NCBI GenBank assembly: GCA_938045445.1
Contig: CALIMM010000006.1
Location: 1 to 64,000 of the forward strand
DNA: 64,000 nucleotides
Origin: an uncultured Candidatus Saccharibacteria bacterium
GTDB taxonomy: Bacteria; Patescibacteriota; Saccharimonadia; Saccharimonadales; Saccharimonadaceae
Direction of reading: 5' to 3'
The position numbers and the translations under genes are program-made. The notes beneath the pieces are model-generated. The model was given only the letters and a program-made list of their open reading frames with translations. It did not search any database and was not told the DNA's origin. Shown here one piece after another: positions 46,906 through 59,096 of this stretch. The number at the start of each line of letters is the position of its first letter. The stretch's first letter is position 1.

Positions 46906-46982
46906 GGGCGATTAGCTCAGCTGGTTAGAGCGCGTCACTGATAATGACGAGGTCGGTGGTTCAAGTCCTCCATCGCCCACCA
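46906..46982 (+). tRNA. tRNA-Ile (GAU)
   Basis: Acceptor GGGCGAT/ATCGCCC, anticodon loop CTGATAAT with GAT, T-loop GGTTCAAGTCC, encoded CCA. Confidence 0.94.
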
Positions 46983-47010
46983 GATAAGCAAGTGTGACAT
47001 CACAAAATGT

Positions 47011-47087
47011 GGGCGCTTAGCTCAGTTGGCTAGAGCATCTCGTTTACACCGAGAGGGTCGGGGGTTCGAGTCCCTCAGCGCCCACCA
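47011..47087 (+). tRNA. tRNA-Val (UAC), integration target
   Basis: Acceptor GGGCGCT/AGCGCCC, anticodon loop with TAC, T-loop GGTTCGAGTCC, encoded CCA. The last 6 nt (47082-47087) belong to the 27-bp att repeat, so the element integrated at the tRNA 3' end without altering the mature tRNA. The antisense strand supplies the recombinase stop codon. Confidence 0.94.
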
Positions 47088-49209
47088 CAAGCTCCGTATA
47101 CGAACCCTTGGCCTGAGTAACAGGGGTAGGAGCCAAATCACTACCTGAATTGCATCGACTGCGTCCGTCCACATCGTGGACGGGCGTTCTTGTTATGGGT
47201 GCGTCGCAGTCTGCCGTCTGGCTGGGTGCTGCGCCCATCGCTGCTTGCTGCGCTGCCCGCCGTAGCTGCTGGCTGCCGAGCTGGTCGAAGGGTGAGGCCA
47301 GCTCTCCAGTGACGGCGGTGTGGCTCGCGGGGTCGATGATGGAGATGGTGGCTGGTGCCGTCGACTCGGGGTGGTTGCCTCCAGCGCTGCCTGGCTCAGC
47401 CGATGCGCCCTGCTGTGTGGTGAGGCTGTTCTGCTCTGTGGTGCCTGACGCTTCGCTGTGGTTGTTCTCAACCGCTGAGTTGGCCGGCTGGCCGCCAGCG
47501 CCTGATCCGATGGCTGATGCTTTACTTTCCGCCACTGCGGACGCGTCACCCTTCTGCGCAGTGCTGGTCTGCTTGCCGCTTCCAGTGCTGACTGCTCCGG
47601 TTCGTCGCCCTGCCTTCAGGCTCGTCTGCAAGGCTGGTGGTGGGATGATGGGGCAGCCATCGTCATCCACTGCCGGATTGACCAAGATGCGCTCGAAGAA
47701 CACTTGATTCAGCAACTTCTTCAGGCGATCCGGCGCCGCCAAGTACAGCCGCTGACAGTCCTCCAGCAGGTCGAGCGCCTGGGTGAGGTGCTGCTCTACC
47801 AGGGCGGCGTCAGCCGTGTAGCCGTCCAGTTCGCGCTGGATGGCAAGGATGCTGCTGGTCAGTTGCTCTTGTTCCTTCTTGAGCAGATCTAGAGGGATGG
47901 CTCCCTCATAGTGGGCTTCGAGCAGCTTGTGGCGCTGATCTTCCAGCTGTTGCTGCTGCGTGGTCAGACGTTGGATGTCTTGCTGGCGGTTGGCCTGGAT
48001 GTGTGCGAACTCCGCGCGCAGGTAGCGCTCGATTTCGCGACGGTCAACGCTACTGAGACGTATTTGCTGGTAGAGCTCGGCCACGCGGGCTTCCACCTCG
48101 TCGATGAGCACCGCCTTGAAGGTGCAGTCATGAACCCGGTGTCGCCTAGCACAGACGAAGTAGTGGTAGGTGCGGCTGGTGCGCGAGGTGGCGTGCTGCA
48201 CCAGCAGGCGGGCACCACACTGGCCGCAGACGATGGTGCTCTTGAGGTGATGGTTGTGCATGCGCTGCCGCTCGCCGTTGGTGTGAGCCGCCAGGATGTC
48301 CTGCACCGTCTGCCAGGTGGCGGCGTCCACGAGAGGCTCGTGCGCTCCGGGGTACTCCACGCCTTGGAAGGAGATAATGCCCTTGTAGTAGGGGTTACGC
48401 AGCAGCGTCTGCAAGAGTCTGACCGAGACAGGGTTGGTCGGTTTGCGGGCAGTTGGCGGGATGGTGAGGCCGCGGTTGTTAAGGTGCTCCGCCAACCCCC
48501 GCACCGTCCAGTTACCCGTCGCATACTCCGTGAAAGCCAGCCGGATGAGTGGTGCGCGCTCCTCATCTAGCTCAACCGTCCGAACCTCTCTCCCGTTCTC
48601 GTCTCTGGCGCGGACGTTGAGGTAGCCGAGTGGTGCCTTGCCCAGCGTCCCACCGTTTCTGGCTTTCTCGCCCATCCCCTTGATGACCTCATTGGCGAGG
48701 TTCCGGGAGTAGAACTCGGCGATGGAGCTCATGATGCCGTGGAGGAGCATGCCGCCAGGCGTCTGGTCGATGTTTTCACTCGTCGACACCAGCCGTACAC
48801 CCGCCTCCTCGAACGCCCGGTTAATCTCCACATCATCCGCCCTATTACGAGCTAACCGATCTAACTTATGGACGATGACATAGTCAATCCCACCGTCTTC
48901 CTTGAGGTACGCCAGCATCTTCTGCAGCTCAGGCCGGTTTGCACTACGAGCCGACTCACCACGGTCGGCAAACTCCTTAACCACCAGCGCACCCATCGAC
49001 TGGGCTTTGCGCTTGTTGGCTTCCCGCTGAGCCGGCAGGGAGAAGCCCTCCTCCGACCCGCCACGTTGGGCCTGCTCGCGGGTGGAGACGCGGATGTATG
49101 AGACGGCACGCTTGGGAGTGAGCTGGGCGGCCATGGCGGTGAAGGGATCCACTCCGGCCGCTGCCGTGCCGCCTTGCACTGCGCCTGGTTGTGTTGTTCC
49201 TGCTGTCAT
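47044..49209 (-). CDS. Large serine recombinase, 3' end fused to the tRNA antisense
   Basis: 721 aa from ATG 49209 (AAAGGAGG 7 nt upstream; the frame is open to 49518 but that part is the non-coding leader). Resolvase domain with nucleophile Ser42 in YIRVSTREQ and DRLARNRADD; Recombinase domain (GKAPLGYLN..., LLRNPYYKG); zinc ribbon CGQCGARL...CARRHRVHDC (about 345-385); coiled coil (410-480); then about 190 Ser/Ala/Gln-rich residues. The ORF crosses attL (SYTELVV), and its last 12 residues and stop are antisense tRNA-Val. In the excised circle the frame continues into the helix-turn-helix ORF at 54067-53634, giving about 853 codons. Confidence 0.92.
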   Translation of the reverse strand: MTAGTTQPGAVQGGTAAAGVDPFTAMAAQLTPKRAVSYIRVSTREQAQRGGSEEGFSLPAQREANKRKAQSMGALVVKEFADRGESARSANRPELQKMLAYLKEDGGIDYVIVHKLDRLARNRADDVEINRAFEEAGVRLVSTSENIDQTPGGMLLHGIMSSIAEFYSRNLANEVIKGMGEKARNGGTLGKAPLGYLNVRARDENGREVRTVELDEERAPLIRLAFTEYATGNWTVRGLAEHLNNRGLTIPPTARKPTNPVSVRLLQTLLRNPYYKGIISFQGVEYPGAHEPLVDAATWQTVQDILAAHTNGERQRMHNHHLKSTIVCGQCGARLLVQHATSRTSRTYHYFVCARRHRVHDCTFKAVLIDEVEARVAELYQQIRLSSVDRREIERYLRAEFAHIQANRQQDIQRLTTQQQQLEDQRHKLLEAHYEGAIPLDLLKKEQEQLTSSILAIQRELDGYTADAALVEQHLTQALDLLEDCQRLYLAAPDRLKKLLNQVFFERILVNPAVDDDGCPIIPPPALQTSLKAGRRTGAVSTGSGKQTSTAQKGDASAVAESKASAIGSGAGGQPANSAVENNHSEASGTTEQNSLTTQQGASAEPGSAGGNHPESTAPATISIIDPASHTAVTGELASPFDQLGSQQLRRAAQQAAMGAAPSQTADCDAPITRTPVHDVDGRSRCNSGSDLAPTPVTQAKGSYTELVVGAEGLEPPTLSV
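47082..47108. other. attL, 27-bp direct repeat
   Basis: Identical to 54068-54094. It starts with the tRNA 3' ACCA region and contains CAAGCTCCGTATACGAACCC, with the palindromic GTATAC at its centre. The flanking bases differ on both sides. Confidence 0.93.
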
Positions 49210-49215
49210 ATGCAT

Positions 49216-49590
49216 CCTCCTTTCGCCTACCATTTGTCTGGACATGCCAGTTGTCATGACTGGTATCTCTTTCCATTGACGCTCAGATGACGCGAAAAGT
49301 CCAGTGCGAAGTATGGCGAAATGGAGCCGACCACAGATAGGCGAGGAGGCAGCACGGGCTGCGAAGTTCGCCAGGCAGGTGTGGCGCAGCACTGACGCCC
49401 CAGCCGACTCCACCACCAGCCTGAGCAGAGGCGAAGCAACCGGACGACAGTGGCCGCCCCTGACGGCGCAGACAGCGGAGGAGGGGAGCCCACCAGGGGC
49501 TATGAGTCGCCGCCACAAAGCAGCGCCAAATCCCTAGATTGCGAGGGAAAGTGGGAGTGCTTGAGTGCAGCGATGCGTCGAGCGAAGCGT
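49216..49590. repeat. Conserved recombinase leader, copy 2
   Basis: Counterpart of 43-430. It includes CTTTCCATTGACGCTCAG, AAGTCCAGTGCGAAGTA and GCGAAGTTCGCCAGGCAG shared with copy 1. Indels break any common reading frame. Confidence 0.7.
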
Positions 49591-50121
49591 CTCAGAACAG
49601 CATGGACACCAATGACATAAACCTCAACGATACACGACACCTGTCGACTACACTCCCGGTGGCCCCGATATGCATCTGCCCGACACGGTCGAAAATTAGA
49701 ACGGTCAAGAACTATGGCAAGTTACTTATGTCACAGTTCTTGATTATATACGAGTAGGTCCATATCATTAAGTACGACATACAGGCAGACGGCCTAGACT
49801 GTCCCACGAGGGCAGTCTAGGCTTGTTGGGTTTTGAGACCTCTCACCTGACGGCGCACCACACATCGCTCACCCAATAGAAAAGGCCCACTAACGAAAGA
49901 AGACCGCAATGCATCAAAACGGCAATAGGCAACAAATAACAACAAGCCGACCTCTAGATCAACCAGTCAGTTACAACAACACACATTTCTACACTTTCTT
50001 CCCGAATGTATTCAGCAAAGACGGTCATTCGCCATGATTATGACCGTAAATTGCCGTAAGTTCTAGCATTTCCGAGTTGTTCCCTTGTTTCTAGTGTCGT
50101 GATTTGCTAATTTAGAAACAT
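49591..50121. other. Intergenic between leader and cargo
   Basis: No gene. GCCTAGACTG/CAGTCTAGGC at 49789-49817 followed by a T-rich stretch looks like a terminator. ACGGTCAT/ATGACCGT (50019-50047) is a perfect 8-bp inverted repeat upstream of the first cargo gene and could be an operator. Confidence 0.5.
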
Positions 50122-50535
50122 ATGAAGGAACAACCGCCAGAAACCAACCCCTCCCACGATGAGAGAAAATGGTATGAAGACAGTCCTGGAGAGTTGCTTG
50201 CCAGGAAAATGGGCAAAACATCGGTAAGGGGAGCATCAAAAATGCCAATCTCAGAGAAACTTGAACGCCTACTCTATGGGGAAGAAAGCGACGAATGGAG
50301 TAAGGAGCGCCTCAAGCCGTACGCATGGCGTCTTATGCCACCCGGCATGCGTAGCGCTAAAGGACTGTTGAATGAAGTTGCTTATCAAACAGTGGAGCCG
50401 GGGCCAGTAATTTTGCTTAAGCAAGGCGACGCCAAAGCTCGGATTTTAGCAAAGAGGAAGGCACTCAAAGAGGAAGAAGGCACACCCTCCACTCAGGAAG
50501 CGCAACAGAAAGACGACAATATCGAGAATCAGTAG
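50122..50535 (+). CDS. Hypothetical charged protein, element cargo
   Basis: 137 aa, hydrophilic, no membrane span. Central PYAWRLMPPGMRSAKGLLNEVAYQ segment; Glu/Lys/Gln-rich tail. No Shine-Dalgarno before the ATG. Unrecognised; it precedes the membrane protein at 50591 and could be its partner. Confidence 0.6.
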   Translation: MKEQPPETNPSHDERKWYEDSPGELLARKMGKTSVRGASKMPISEKLERLLYGEESDEWSKERLKPYAWRLMPPGMRSAKGLLNEVAYQTVEPGPVILLKQGDAKARILAKRKALKEEEGTPSTQEAQQKDDNIENQ

Positions 50536-50590
50536 CGTACACTACTCCTGCCTCAAGTAGAGGCCTTCCATCACCGCTACTTGGTTTTCT

Positions 50591-52207
50591 TTGTCTTTTC
50601 TATTTGTTCCGGGGTTGGGTGTAATTATTGTGACCGGCGACATCGAGTATCCTTCCGATTTGAACACGCCTCCGACTGCGCTGGAGGTAATAGAATTCTC
50701 GGAAAACTGTTGGTATTGGTGGTTAAGCAGAGATGATTGGATCAATCGCAAGGTTCTTCAATTGACTCATATCGACAGAGAAACATTTGAAGCTGAAACA
50801 ACATACGATATTAACTTCTCAAGGGTTCAACAGATTAGCGAACAGTTTTCGACCAACACAACTGACCGTATCCTGTTGCCGTTAGACATGCTCCAGCAGC
50901 GTCCCTATATGACGACTGGTCTCGATAGTCCTTGGGGCCGACAAACGTGTTTGGCTACTCGTGAAGAGAAATCCAGGTTCGCAACGTTGCTCTTTTTTGG
51001 ATTACTCCAGGAGTTTAACGACTTTCCTGTCGATGCACTTGATGACGATCTCGTCTATTCGCTCTATCTCAGCATGCTCGATAGTGCGAGCTACGACATA
51101 AAAGACGATGCCAAGCTACTCACTTTCCTGTCACACTTTAATGAGGATAACCAACAAGGGCTCATAGAGGTTGTTGAGTGGTTGCGAAGTTCTTTCATGG
51201 TCTGTATTAGTTTACCAAAAGACAACAAAGTTGCGATAACACGAGGGCAGTTCAAATTCTCCTATATTGGAGGAGGGTGGCGACCGCAAAGCCGCCTGCT
51301 GCCCGATCGGAGAACCCCGATGACGCCGTTTGATAATCTCGGCGTTACGTCTTCTTCGATGGTGGTGGCTGGAGTCAATCTCGATCAAGATTTTGCGGCA
51401 CATATGCGAATCATGGTGCCACCGGGAATGCGTGTCGATAAAGTGAGATATGAGGGGCCCGACAAGGCAACAGCGGCTGATTTTGACGGAGTTGTGTTGA
51501 GAAAGAACAATCGAGTAGTCTCGGTCTACGCGCCGCAGCGGTGCCAGACTCCTTTTAATGTTCGAATCTTCATGAATCCAGAGCGAAGTATATTCGTCAT
51601 CCCGGCACTATTGTCTTCGGTTGTTTCTTTAATCGTCGCTCAATTGGTATCATTCGCCTTTTTATATAGGCCAAATAATAACTGGGATATGTCTTCGACA
51701 ATCACACTCGTCGCACTCGTCCCGGCGTTCATTTCGTCGTACATTATTGTTTCAAACGAGCACGAGACTGTGAAGTTTGCTTTGGGTTTGCGACGTCTAT
51801 TACTTTCTATTGGGGCAATCGCGTCGGTTATATTTGCATCCATTCTCGTTTTTGGGATGGCAGATCGCACTGGAGGATATTATGTGCAGACAGTTATGTT
51901 TATACAAATTGCCATACAGGCGGCGCTCGTCATTTTCTTTCTGTTTGATATACTGAGGGTAGAGACCTGGCGAAGAGGTTTGGGCGGACTTCTCAGTAAC
52001 TACAATCCCATTACAGGTCTGTCGGCAGCATTGTTGCTGGTATTTCTTGTTGCGATGTTGAGGTTTAACAGTGCTTTGCTGCCTGGAGTCAAGACTTTTT
52101 GCAACTACATTCTGTGTGTGCTTGCGCCAGCATGTGCTTTCTTTAGCGAACATGCCGGAATTTTCGCGCTAAGTTCGGCTAGAGAACGTGATTTGGACAG
52201 TAATTAG
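50591..52207 (+). CDS. Membrane protein with soluble N-terminal region, element cargo
   Basis: About 538 aa from TTG 50591; the true start may be a later GTG near 50630, since no clear Shine-Dalgarno exists. Residues 1-325 are soluble, mixed alpha/beta, Trp/Asp-rich. Residues 330-525 contain about six membrane helices (SIFVIPALLSSVVSLIVAQL near 331 is the first). The layout, a large cytosolic or exterior domain before a membrane bundle, is seen in several effector-like proteins, but I recognise no family. Confidence 0.65.
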   Translation: MSFLFVPGLGVIIVTGDIEYPSDLNTPPTALEVIEFSENCWYWWLSRDDWINRKVLQLTHIDRETFEAETTYDINFSRVQQISEQFSTNTTDRILLPLDMLQQRPYMTTGLDSPWGRQTCLATREEKSRFATLLFFGLLQEFNDFPVDALDDDLVYSLYLSMLDSASYDIKDDAKLLTFLSHFNEDNQQGLIEVVEWLRSSFMVCISLPKDNKVAITRGQFKFSYIGGGWRPQSRLLPDRRTPMTPFDNLGVTSSSMVVAGVNLDQDFAAHMRIMVPPGMRVDKVRYEGPDKATAADFDGVVLRKNNRVVSVYAPQRCQTPFNVRIFMNPERSIFVIPALLSSVVSLIVAQLVSFAFLYRPNNNWDMSSTITLVALVPAFISSYIIVSNEHETVKFALGLRRLLLSIGAIASVIFASILVFGMADRTGGYYVQTVMFIQIAIQAALVIFFLFDILRVETWRRGLGGLLSNYNPITGLSAALLLVFLVAMLRFNSALLPGVKTFCNYILCVLAPACAFFSEHAGIFALSSARERDLDSN

Positions 52208-52388
52208 ACTGAATGGCTTGTGCAAGATGGGCTTGACAACATTCGGTGTGGCATGAATAAGTGACGATAATTACGTGCCACAGTGTTATATTAGCAATTG
52301 GTTCTTTTGGTTATGCGTTGTGGTGATCGATAGTATTCAGAAAATTTTTAGTTGCTATCGTTACTAACAAAGGTTTACGGAGGCTGCT

Positions 52389-53060
52389 TTGTCGCAACTT
52401 GAGGATGCACCGAAGAATAATGTAGTGCGGACTTGTCGATCTCCATCAGTTGGACGCTCAGAAGACAGTTCCGCTATCTCTCATGATCTTCGCAATACGA
52501 ACTTTCTAGTTGACGTAACTGTCGAGAATGCAGGACTATTAAAAGAGCGAAGGAAACTATTTAAATGGTTAGATGCATTCGATAATAGGTGGCTGGGAGT
52601 CGGCAATAGATACATGGTAAAGAGGTGGTTGCAACAAGAAGATCAACACTGCTTCTTATGTCGGAAATTAGCAGACGACTTGTCTCAAATAGTTCGCAAC
52701 CCTAATTTATCTAACGCTCTTGGGGTTCTCTTTTCGGTAGGTAACCTTGTGTATGCGGTGTTTTTAGGCTACTTTATGAGAAGATTGGAAACTGTTGGTC
52801 CTGTCGAGAGTGGAGCCGTTCTCTCTTCATTATTCGGGATGATATGCATTGTGATAACATTCGCTTTAATATTTTCCGGCTTAAATCTATATGACTCTGG
52901 CAGGCGAAGTCGCTTAGCTTTCGAGCTCATGAAGTTTTCGAACAGTGTGCCTGCAGAATGTGATGTCCCTTGCGCTATGCATCGTATATCGTGTGGTGGC
53001 CAGGATACTCCGACGACAGAAGACGGTTTGAATGAGGAACATGATGGCCAAAAGAGTTGA
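52389..53060 (+). CDS. Membrane protein with two helices, element cargo
   Basis: 223 aa from TTG 52389 with GGAGG 5 nt upstream (52379-52383). Charged N-terminus including LLKERRKLFKWLDAFDNRW, two helices near 108-130 and 141-165, and a Cys-rich C-terminal part (CDVPCAMHRISC). A 181-nt gap separates it from the previous membrane gene. Function unknown. Confidence 0.62.
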   Translation: MSQLEDAPKNNVVRTCRSPSVGRSEDSSAISHDLRNTNFLVDVTVENAGLLKERRKLFKWLDAFDNRWLGVGNRYMVKRWLQQEDQHCFLCRKLADDLSQIVRNPNLSNALGVLFSVGNLVYAVFLGYFMRRLETVGPVESGAVLSSLFGMICIVITFALIFSGLNLYDSGRRSRLAFELMKFSNSVPAECDVPCAMHRISCGGQDTPTTEDGLNEEHDGQKS

Positions 53061-53191
53061 ATCATAGCGATCGCTTCCTTCCTCGTTCTCCCTCAGCCAT
53101 CCGTCCTCCCACTTCCTCTATCTCTATCTATGAGCTTCACTCTCCCCCTAACAGCCCCACCACACACCAAAGGGCAAGGAGGGGGAGACCA

Positions 53192-53543
53192 ATGGCAACA
53201 CCAGCAGACCACGCCGAGGAGAACAAGACACCACCAATCACCGCCTGCCCAGCCTGCTGCATCGGCTACAACGCCGATGGGCCAGGTGGGATAGGCGACC
53301 ACGTCCACGAAGCCGCCCCCAGCCCTCGTGCCTTGCATCGCCCTGGAGCGCAGCACCGATGGCACTGGCTCCATCCAGCGTCATCCGGCCGCCGTCGAAC
53401 TTAGCCTGGTGCGCTACCAGTACCGCACTGGCGACGACACCTGGCTCTACATCGGTGACGGCTCCCACGGCCTGGACATCAGCCTGGAGAGTGTCCGGCG
53501 GCTGGTACGGGTATTGGGGCGGTATGTGGCTGCCGAGAGGTGA
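53192..53543 (+). pseudogene. DUF6907-like gene, frameshifted copy
   Basis: Counterpart of 4786-5139. The first frame gives CPACCIGYNADGP...HVHEAAPSP. Near 53315, in a CCCCC run, one extra base shifts the frame, and the rest (MPCIALERSTDG...TWLYIGDGSHGLDISLES) is read from the +1 frame. Restoring one base gives a protein colinear with the intact copy. It may be a real pseudogene or a homopolymer sequencing error. Confidence 0.78.
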
Positions 53544-53633
53544 GAGGGGCGGTTGGCTGACCGACACGCTTCTGCTGGCAATTGCTGGCTGTCGATGGCG
53601 TTCGACCTGGTGCTGACGCCTGCTGTGTGCTGC

Positions 53634-54074
53634 TCATGCGGCACCGGGCCTGGGACGTAGGGCGATGCTGGCGGTGTGGAGGTAGCGGCGGACGGTCTCG
53701 GCATGCACACCGAAGTGGCGGCCGATGGCGGCGCAGGACTGGCCGGCGAGGTAGTGCTGCTCGGCCTGGCGCTTCTGCTCGTCGCTCAAGCCACGTGGCC
53801 GGCAGGGGATGCCCCGAGCGGCGCGGAGGTCACTGACCTGCTGCTTGCTGATGCCATAGCGCTGGCAGATCTCGCGCACCGGCACGCCCTGCTGGTACAG
53901 GGTGATCAGCTCATCCTTCTGCGCTGGCGTAAGGCGGGTGTGATGCTGGCGCAGGCGCTGAGGCGGGGGAGTGGCTATGGCGGTTGTAGTGGTTCCGTTG
54001 TCGGGTGGCAGCGTCCTGGCGAACTCCAGTAGCGTCTGCCAGTTCTTGGTGACAGAGGTAAGGAGGGCCACCAC
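53634..54074 (-). CDS. Double helix-turn-helix ORF, 3' part of the split recombinase
   Basis: 146 codons. The first possible start is a GTG inside attR, without Shine-Dalgarno. A low-complexity Thr/Pro segment is followed by two resolvase-type helix-turn-helix units (LTPAQKDELITLYQQG...ICQRYGISKQQV and LSDEQKRQAEQHYLAG...IGRHFGVHAETV). The codons through the repeat (TAT ACG GAG CTT GTG GTG) are read in the same frame as the recombinase end at attL, so in the circle it becomes the C-terminal DNA-binding domain of the recombinase. It may be untranslated when integrated. Confidence 0.75.
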   Translation of the reverse strand: MVALLTSVTKNWQTLLEFARTLPPDNGTTTTAIATPPPQRLRQHHTRLTPAQKDELITLYQQGVPVREICQRYGISKQQVSDLRAARGIPCRPRGLSDEQKRQAEQHYLAGQSCAAIGRHFGVHAETVRRYLHTASIALRPRPGAA

Positions 54075-54094
54075 AAGCTCCGTATACGAACCCT
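54068..54094. other. attR, 27-bp direct repeat
   Basis: Identical to attL at 47082-47108, offset 6986 bp. Confidence 0.93.
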
Positions 54095-54129
54095 GTGGAG
54101 CGTGTCACACTCGCAGTTGTAGTTAATCG

Positions 54130-54156
54130 CCCGTTCATGTATGAGCGGGTGTTTTT
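54130..54156 (+). terminator. Terminator, probably native end of the tRNA cluster
   Basis: CCCGTTCAT, GT loop, ATGAGCGGG, then TGTTTTT. Before insertion it would have followed tRNA-Val by about 60 nt. Confidence 0.75.
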
Positions 54157-54912
54157 ATGTGCTATGGTGTTGATATCCGTATTGGAAGGTTCGTATCTTG
54201 TGGGTGGGTTCGCGCTTCTGGCAGGTGACGCGAGGCTGATGATCTATTGAATCTTGGCTCCCAGTGTCAGGGTTAAGAAGTGGGCAATATCACGGCAGAT
54301 GTCTACACTCCATTGGTGGTGCAGGGAAGGGCTCGAGAAGCAGCTGGAATGTGCGGTGCGAGCTAATCGTTACACTAAAATAGCTATGTATTGTGCGCGC
54401 AATGCCATCAATGCGAAGTATATGCCAACCAATAGCAACGCAGCTTGTGAGCGGCGATTCTCCGTATTAATGTCACAAAAGGCCGCTGTCAGCACCTCCA
54501 CCTCTGATTGCAAGGCTACTGCGGCATGCAATCGAGCGAGTGCTCATCAAGAATACTATTTTCTGCAAAAATTGCCCAAAAAAGCCTTGCCAAATGCCGA
54601 CGATTCGTGTAAACTTAAGTCCAGTGAGCGCATGTTCGGCAACGAACCTCTGGCAAGGGGGTAATGATAGAGTGGGTACGATAATCATTGCCAAAACTAC
54701 AACGAAAAGCTACTTTACACAGGGTAGCCCAAGTGGTAGAATAGACAAAGTTGCGAGTTTGAGCACAGGCAAACAAACATCATACCAATGGTGTTCGCAG
54801 GTGTGTGCTTACAACGAGACACATGCAATTTAACAATTTAGTGATGTAAGAAAATAACGATTGACGGCACTATCAGTTGGTCTATACCAATTGCTAGTTA
54901 AGTCAATGCATA
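54157..54912 (+). promoter_or_regulatory. Region upstream of 23S with candidate promoters and rRNA leader module
   Basis: No gene supported. TTGCCA-N17-TACTTT (54688-54716) and TTGACG-N16-TATACC (54861-54888) are candidate promoters. ACAACGAGAC and TTAACAATTTAGT (54811-54842) repeat the 16S leader module, suggesting independent 23S transcription with antitermination. Confidence 0.55.
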
Positions 54913-58015
<3,103 letters not shown>

Positions 58016-58204
58016 TTTTTATGTCCTTGTCTACGACGCTAATGTTTGCATTGGTAGCGTGGATGAGGTAGACTTAACTAGTGATTGGTGTATATCACCA
58101 CTGTCAATCGTTGACACATACATTACCATACCGTGCAGATGGACATCGAAGCAGGGGTTTGGCCCACCGAGGAAATATATCGGAACCAAGCGTCTAAACC
58201 CCCA

Positions 58205-58315
58205 CTTCGGTGCCCATGGCGAGGAGGAAACACCTGTTCTCATTCCGAACACAGAAGTTAAGCTCCCCAGCGGCGATTATACTGCTTTTAGTGGGAAACT
58301 AGCACGGTGCCGAAT
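58205..58315 (+). rRNA. rrf: 5S ribosomal RNA
   Basis: TTCGGTGCC and GGTGCCGAA close helix I. CATTCCGAACACAGAAGTTAAGC is the conserved loop C/helix III region. About 190 nt after 23S. Confidence 0.9.
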
Positions 58316-58322
58316 TATATAA

Positions 58323-58348
58323 GAGCCATCCGAATAGGGTGGCTTTTA
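58323..58348 (+). terminator. Terminator after 5S
   Basis: GAGCCATCC, GAATA, GGGTGGCTTTT. Confidence 0.82.
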
Positions 58349-58611
58349 TCTTTGGAGACGATTTTTATTAATGATTTGATGCTTGCCAGTATGGTTTGCT
58401 CAAACGTGATACTAATATGCTTCGGACGATACTTTGGTCGCACGTTGCTATTTTCATTAACATGCTGGTGCTTTTTGTCGGTGAGATGTAACAGAGATTG
58501 AGGAAAGTGACGGATTCAACAGTGGCCGTAGGTGCGAAGTTTGCTACTTGCGTGCAAAATCTAGAGAGTATTATATGGAGTGTCTAAGTAACAAAAACAA
58601 GGAGAAACAAC
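58349..58611. other. Intergenic, no gene seen
   Basis: No ORF with support before the small broken gene at 58612. Confidence 0.4.
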
Positions 58612-58823
58612 ATGCTAGCCAAACATGCCGAATCATACCCACGAACGCCAGAAGCTCTTAGCGAATACAATGCGAAGTGTAACCCAAATACTTGATAGAG
58701 CAAGCCAGCCAGAGCTATGAGAGCGGTAAGACAGAAGAAGCGGCACGAACGCTTGGTTACATTGGCTGGACGCTAGAAGGGCTTGAGGCACTGAAGCCAG
58801 CAGAAGAAGTCGAGCAAGAATAG
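58612..58823 (+). pseudogene. Small gene broken by a frameshift
   Basis: AAGGAGA precedes ATG 58612. The first frame codes 27 residues (MLAKHAESYPRTPEALSEYN...) then TGA. From 58683 another frame continues as KYLIEQASQSYESGKTEEAA and LEALKPAEEVEQE to TAG 58821. One missing base in a CCC run near 58683 would join them into about 70 aa. The intact form would be a small helical acidic protein; family unknown. A sequencing error is possible. Confidence 0.6.
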
Positions 58824-58847
58824 CGTTATTTTAATTGAAATGAGCAC

Positions 58848-58881
58848 AAACCAGCCTATCACAGAGATGAGGCTGGTTTTT
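58848..58881 (+). terminator. Terminator after the broken small gene
   Basis: AAACCAGCCT and AGGCTGGTTTTT with a 12-nt loop. Confidence 0.85.
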
Positions 58882-59096
58882 GCTGTATAAATCGCCAAAG
58901 TGGTGTGCATTTTCTATAAAATTCAGAACGTTTTTGGTACAAATGTACCATTCTATTGTATAATCGCTAGAGAGGGGTGCGTGCTCTGCGACTTGGCGTG
59001 GCTTGGGCGAGTGGAGCACCGCCGCGGGTAGGTAATTCGTATCTTGATAGCAATGCAGTGATGACGTGATAACCATAACCAAAAAGGAGTGTTCTT

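Larger units (their letters stand above)
47082..54094. mobile_element. 7.0-kb integrative element in the ribosomal RNA locus
   Basis: Bounded by the 27-bp repeats. Content from the left: large serine recombinase (minus), conserved leader, three cargo genes (plus), a frameshifted DUF6907-like gene and the double helix-turn-helix ORF (minus). It separates the tRNA-Ala-Ile-Val cluster from its probable terminator (54130) and from 23S. The element at 1-5850 has the same frame with other cargo, so this is a family of modular islands. No replication, conjugation or phage structural gene is visible, so it may be a satellite or need helper functions. Confidence 0.88.

Noticed and set aside
49210..49518. 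N-terminal extension of the recombinase ORF to 49518
   Set aside because: The ideal Shine-Dalgarno precedes ATG 49209, the same start is conserved at position 35, and the upstream frame is not preserved between the two islands.
54254..54664. 136-codon ORF upstream of 23S
   Set aside because: No Shine-Dalgarno or domain; the composition looks like untranslated pre-rRNA spacer.
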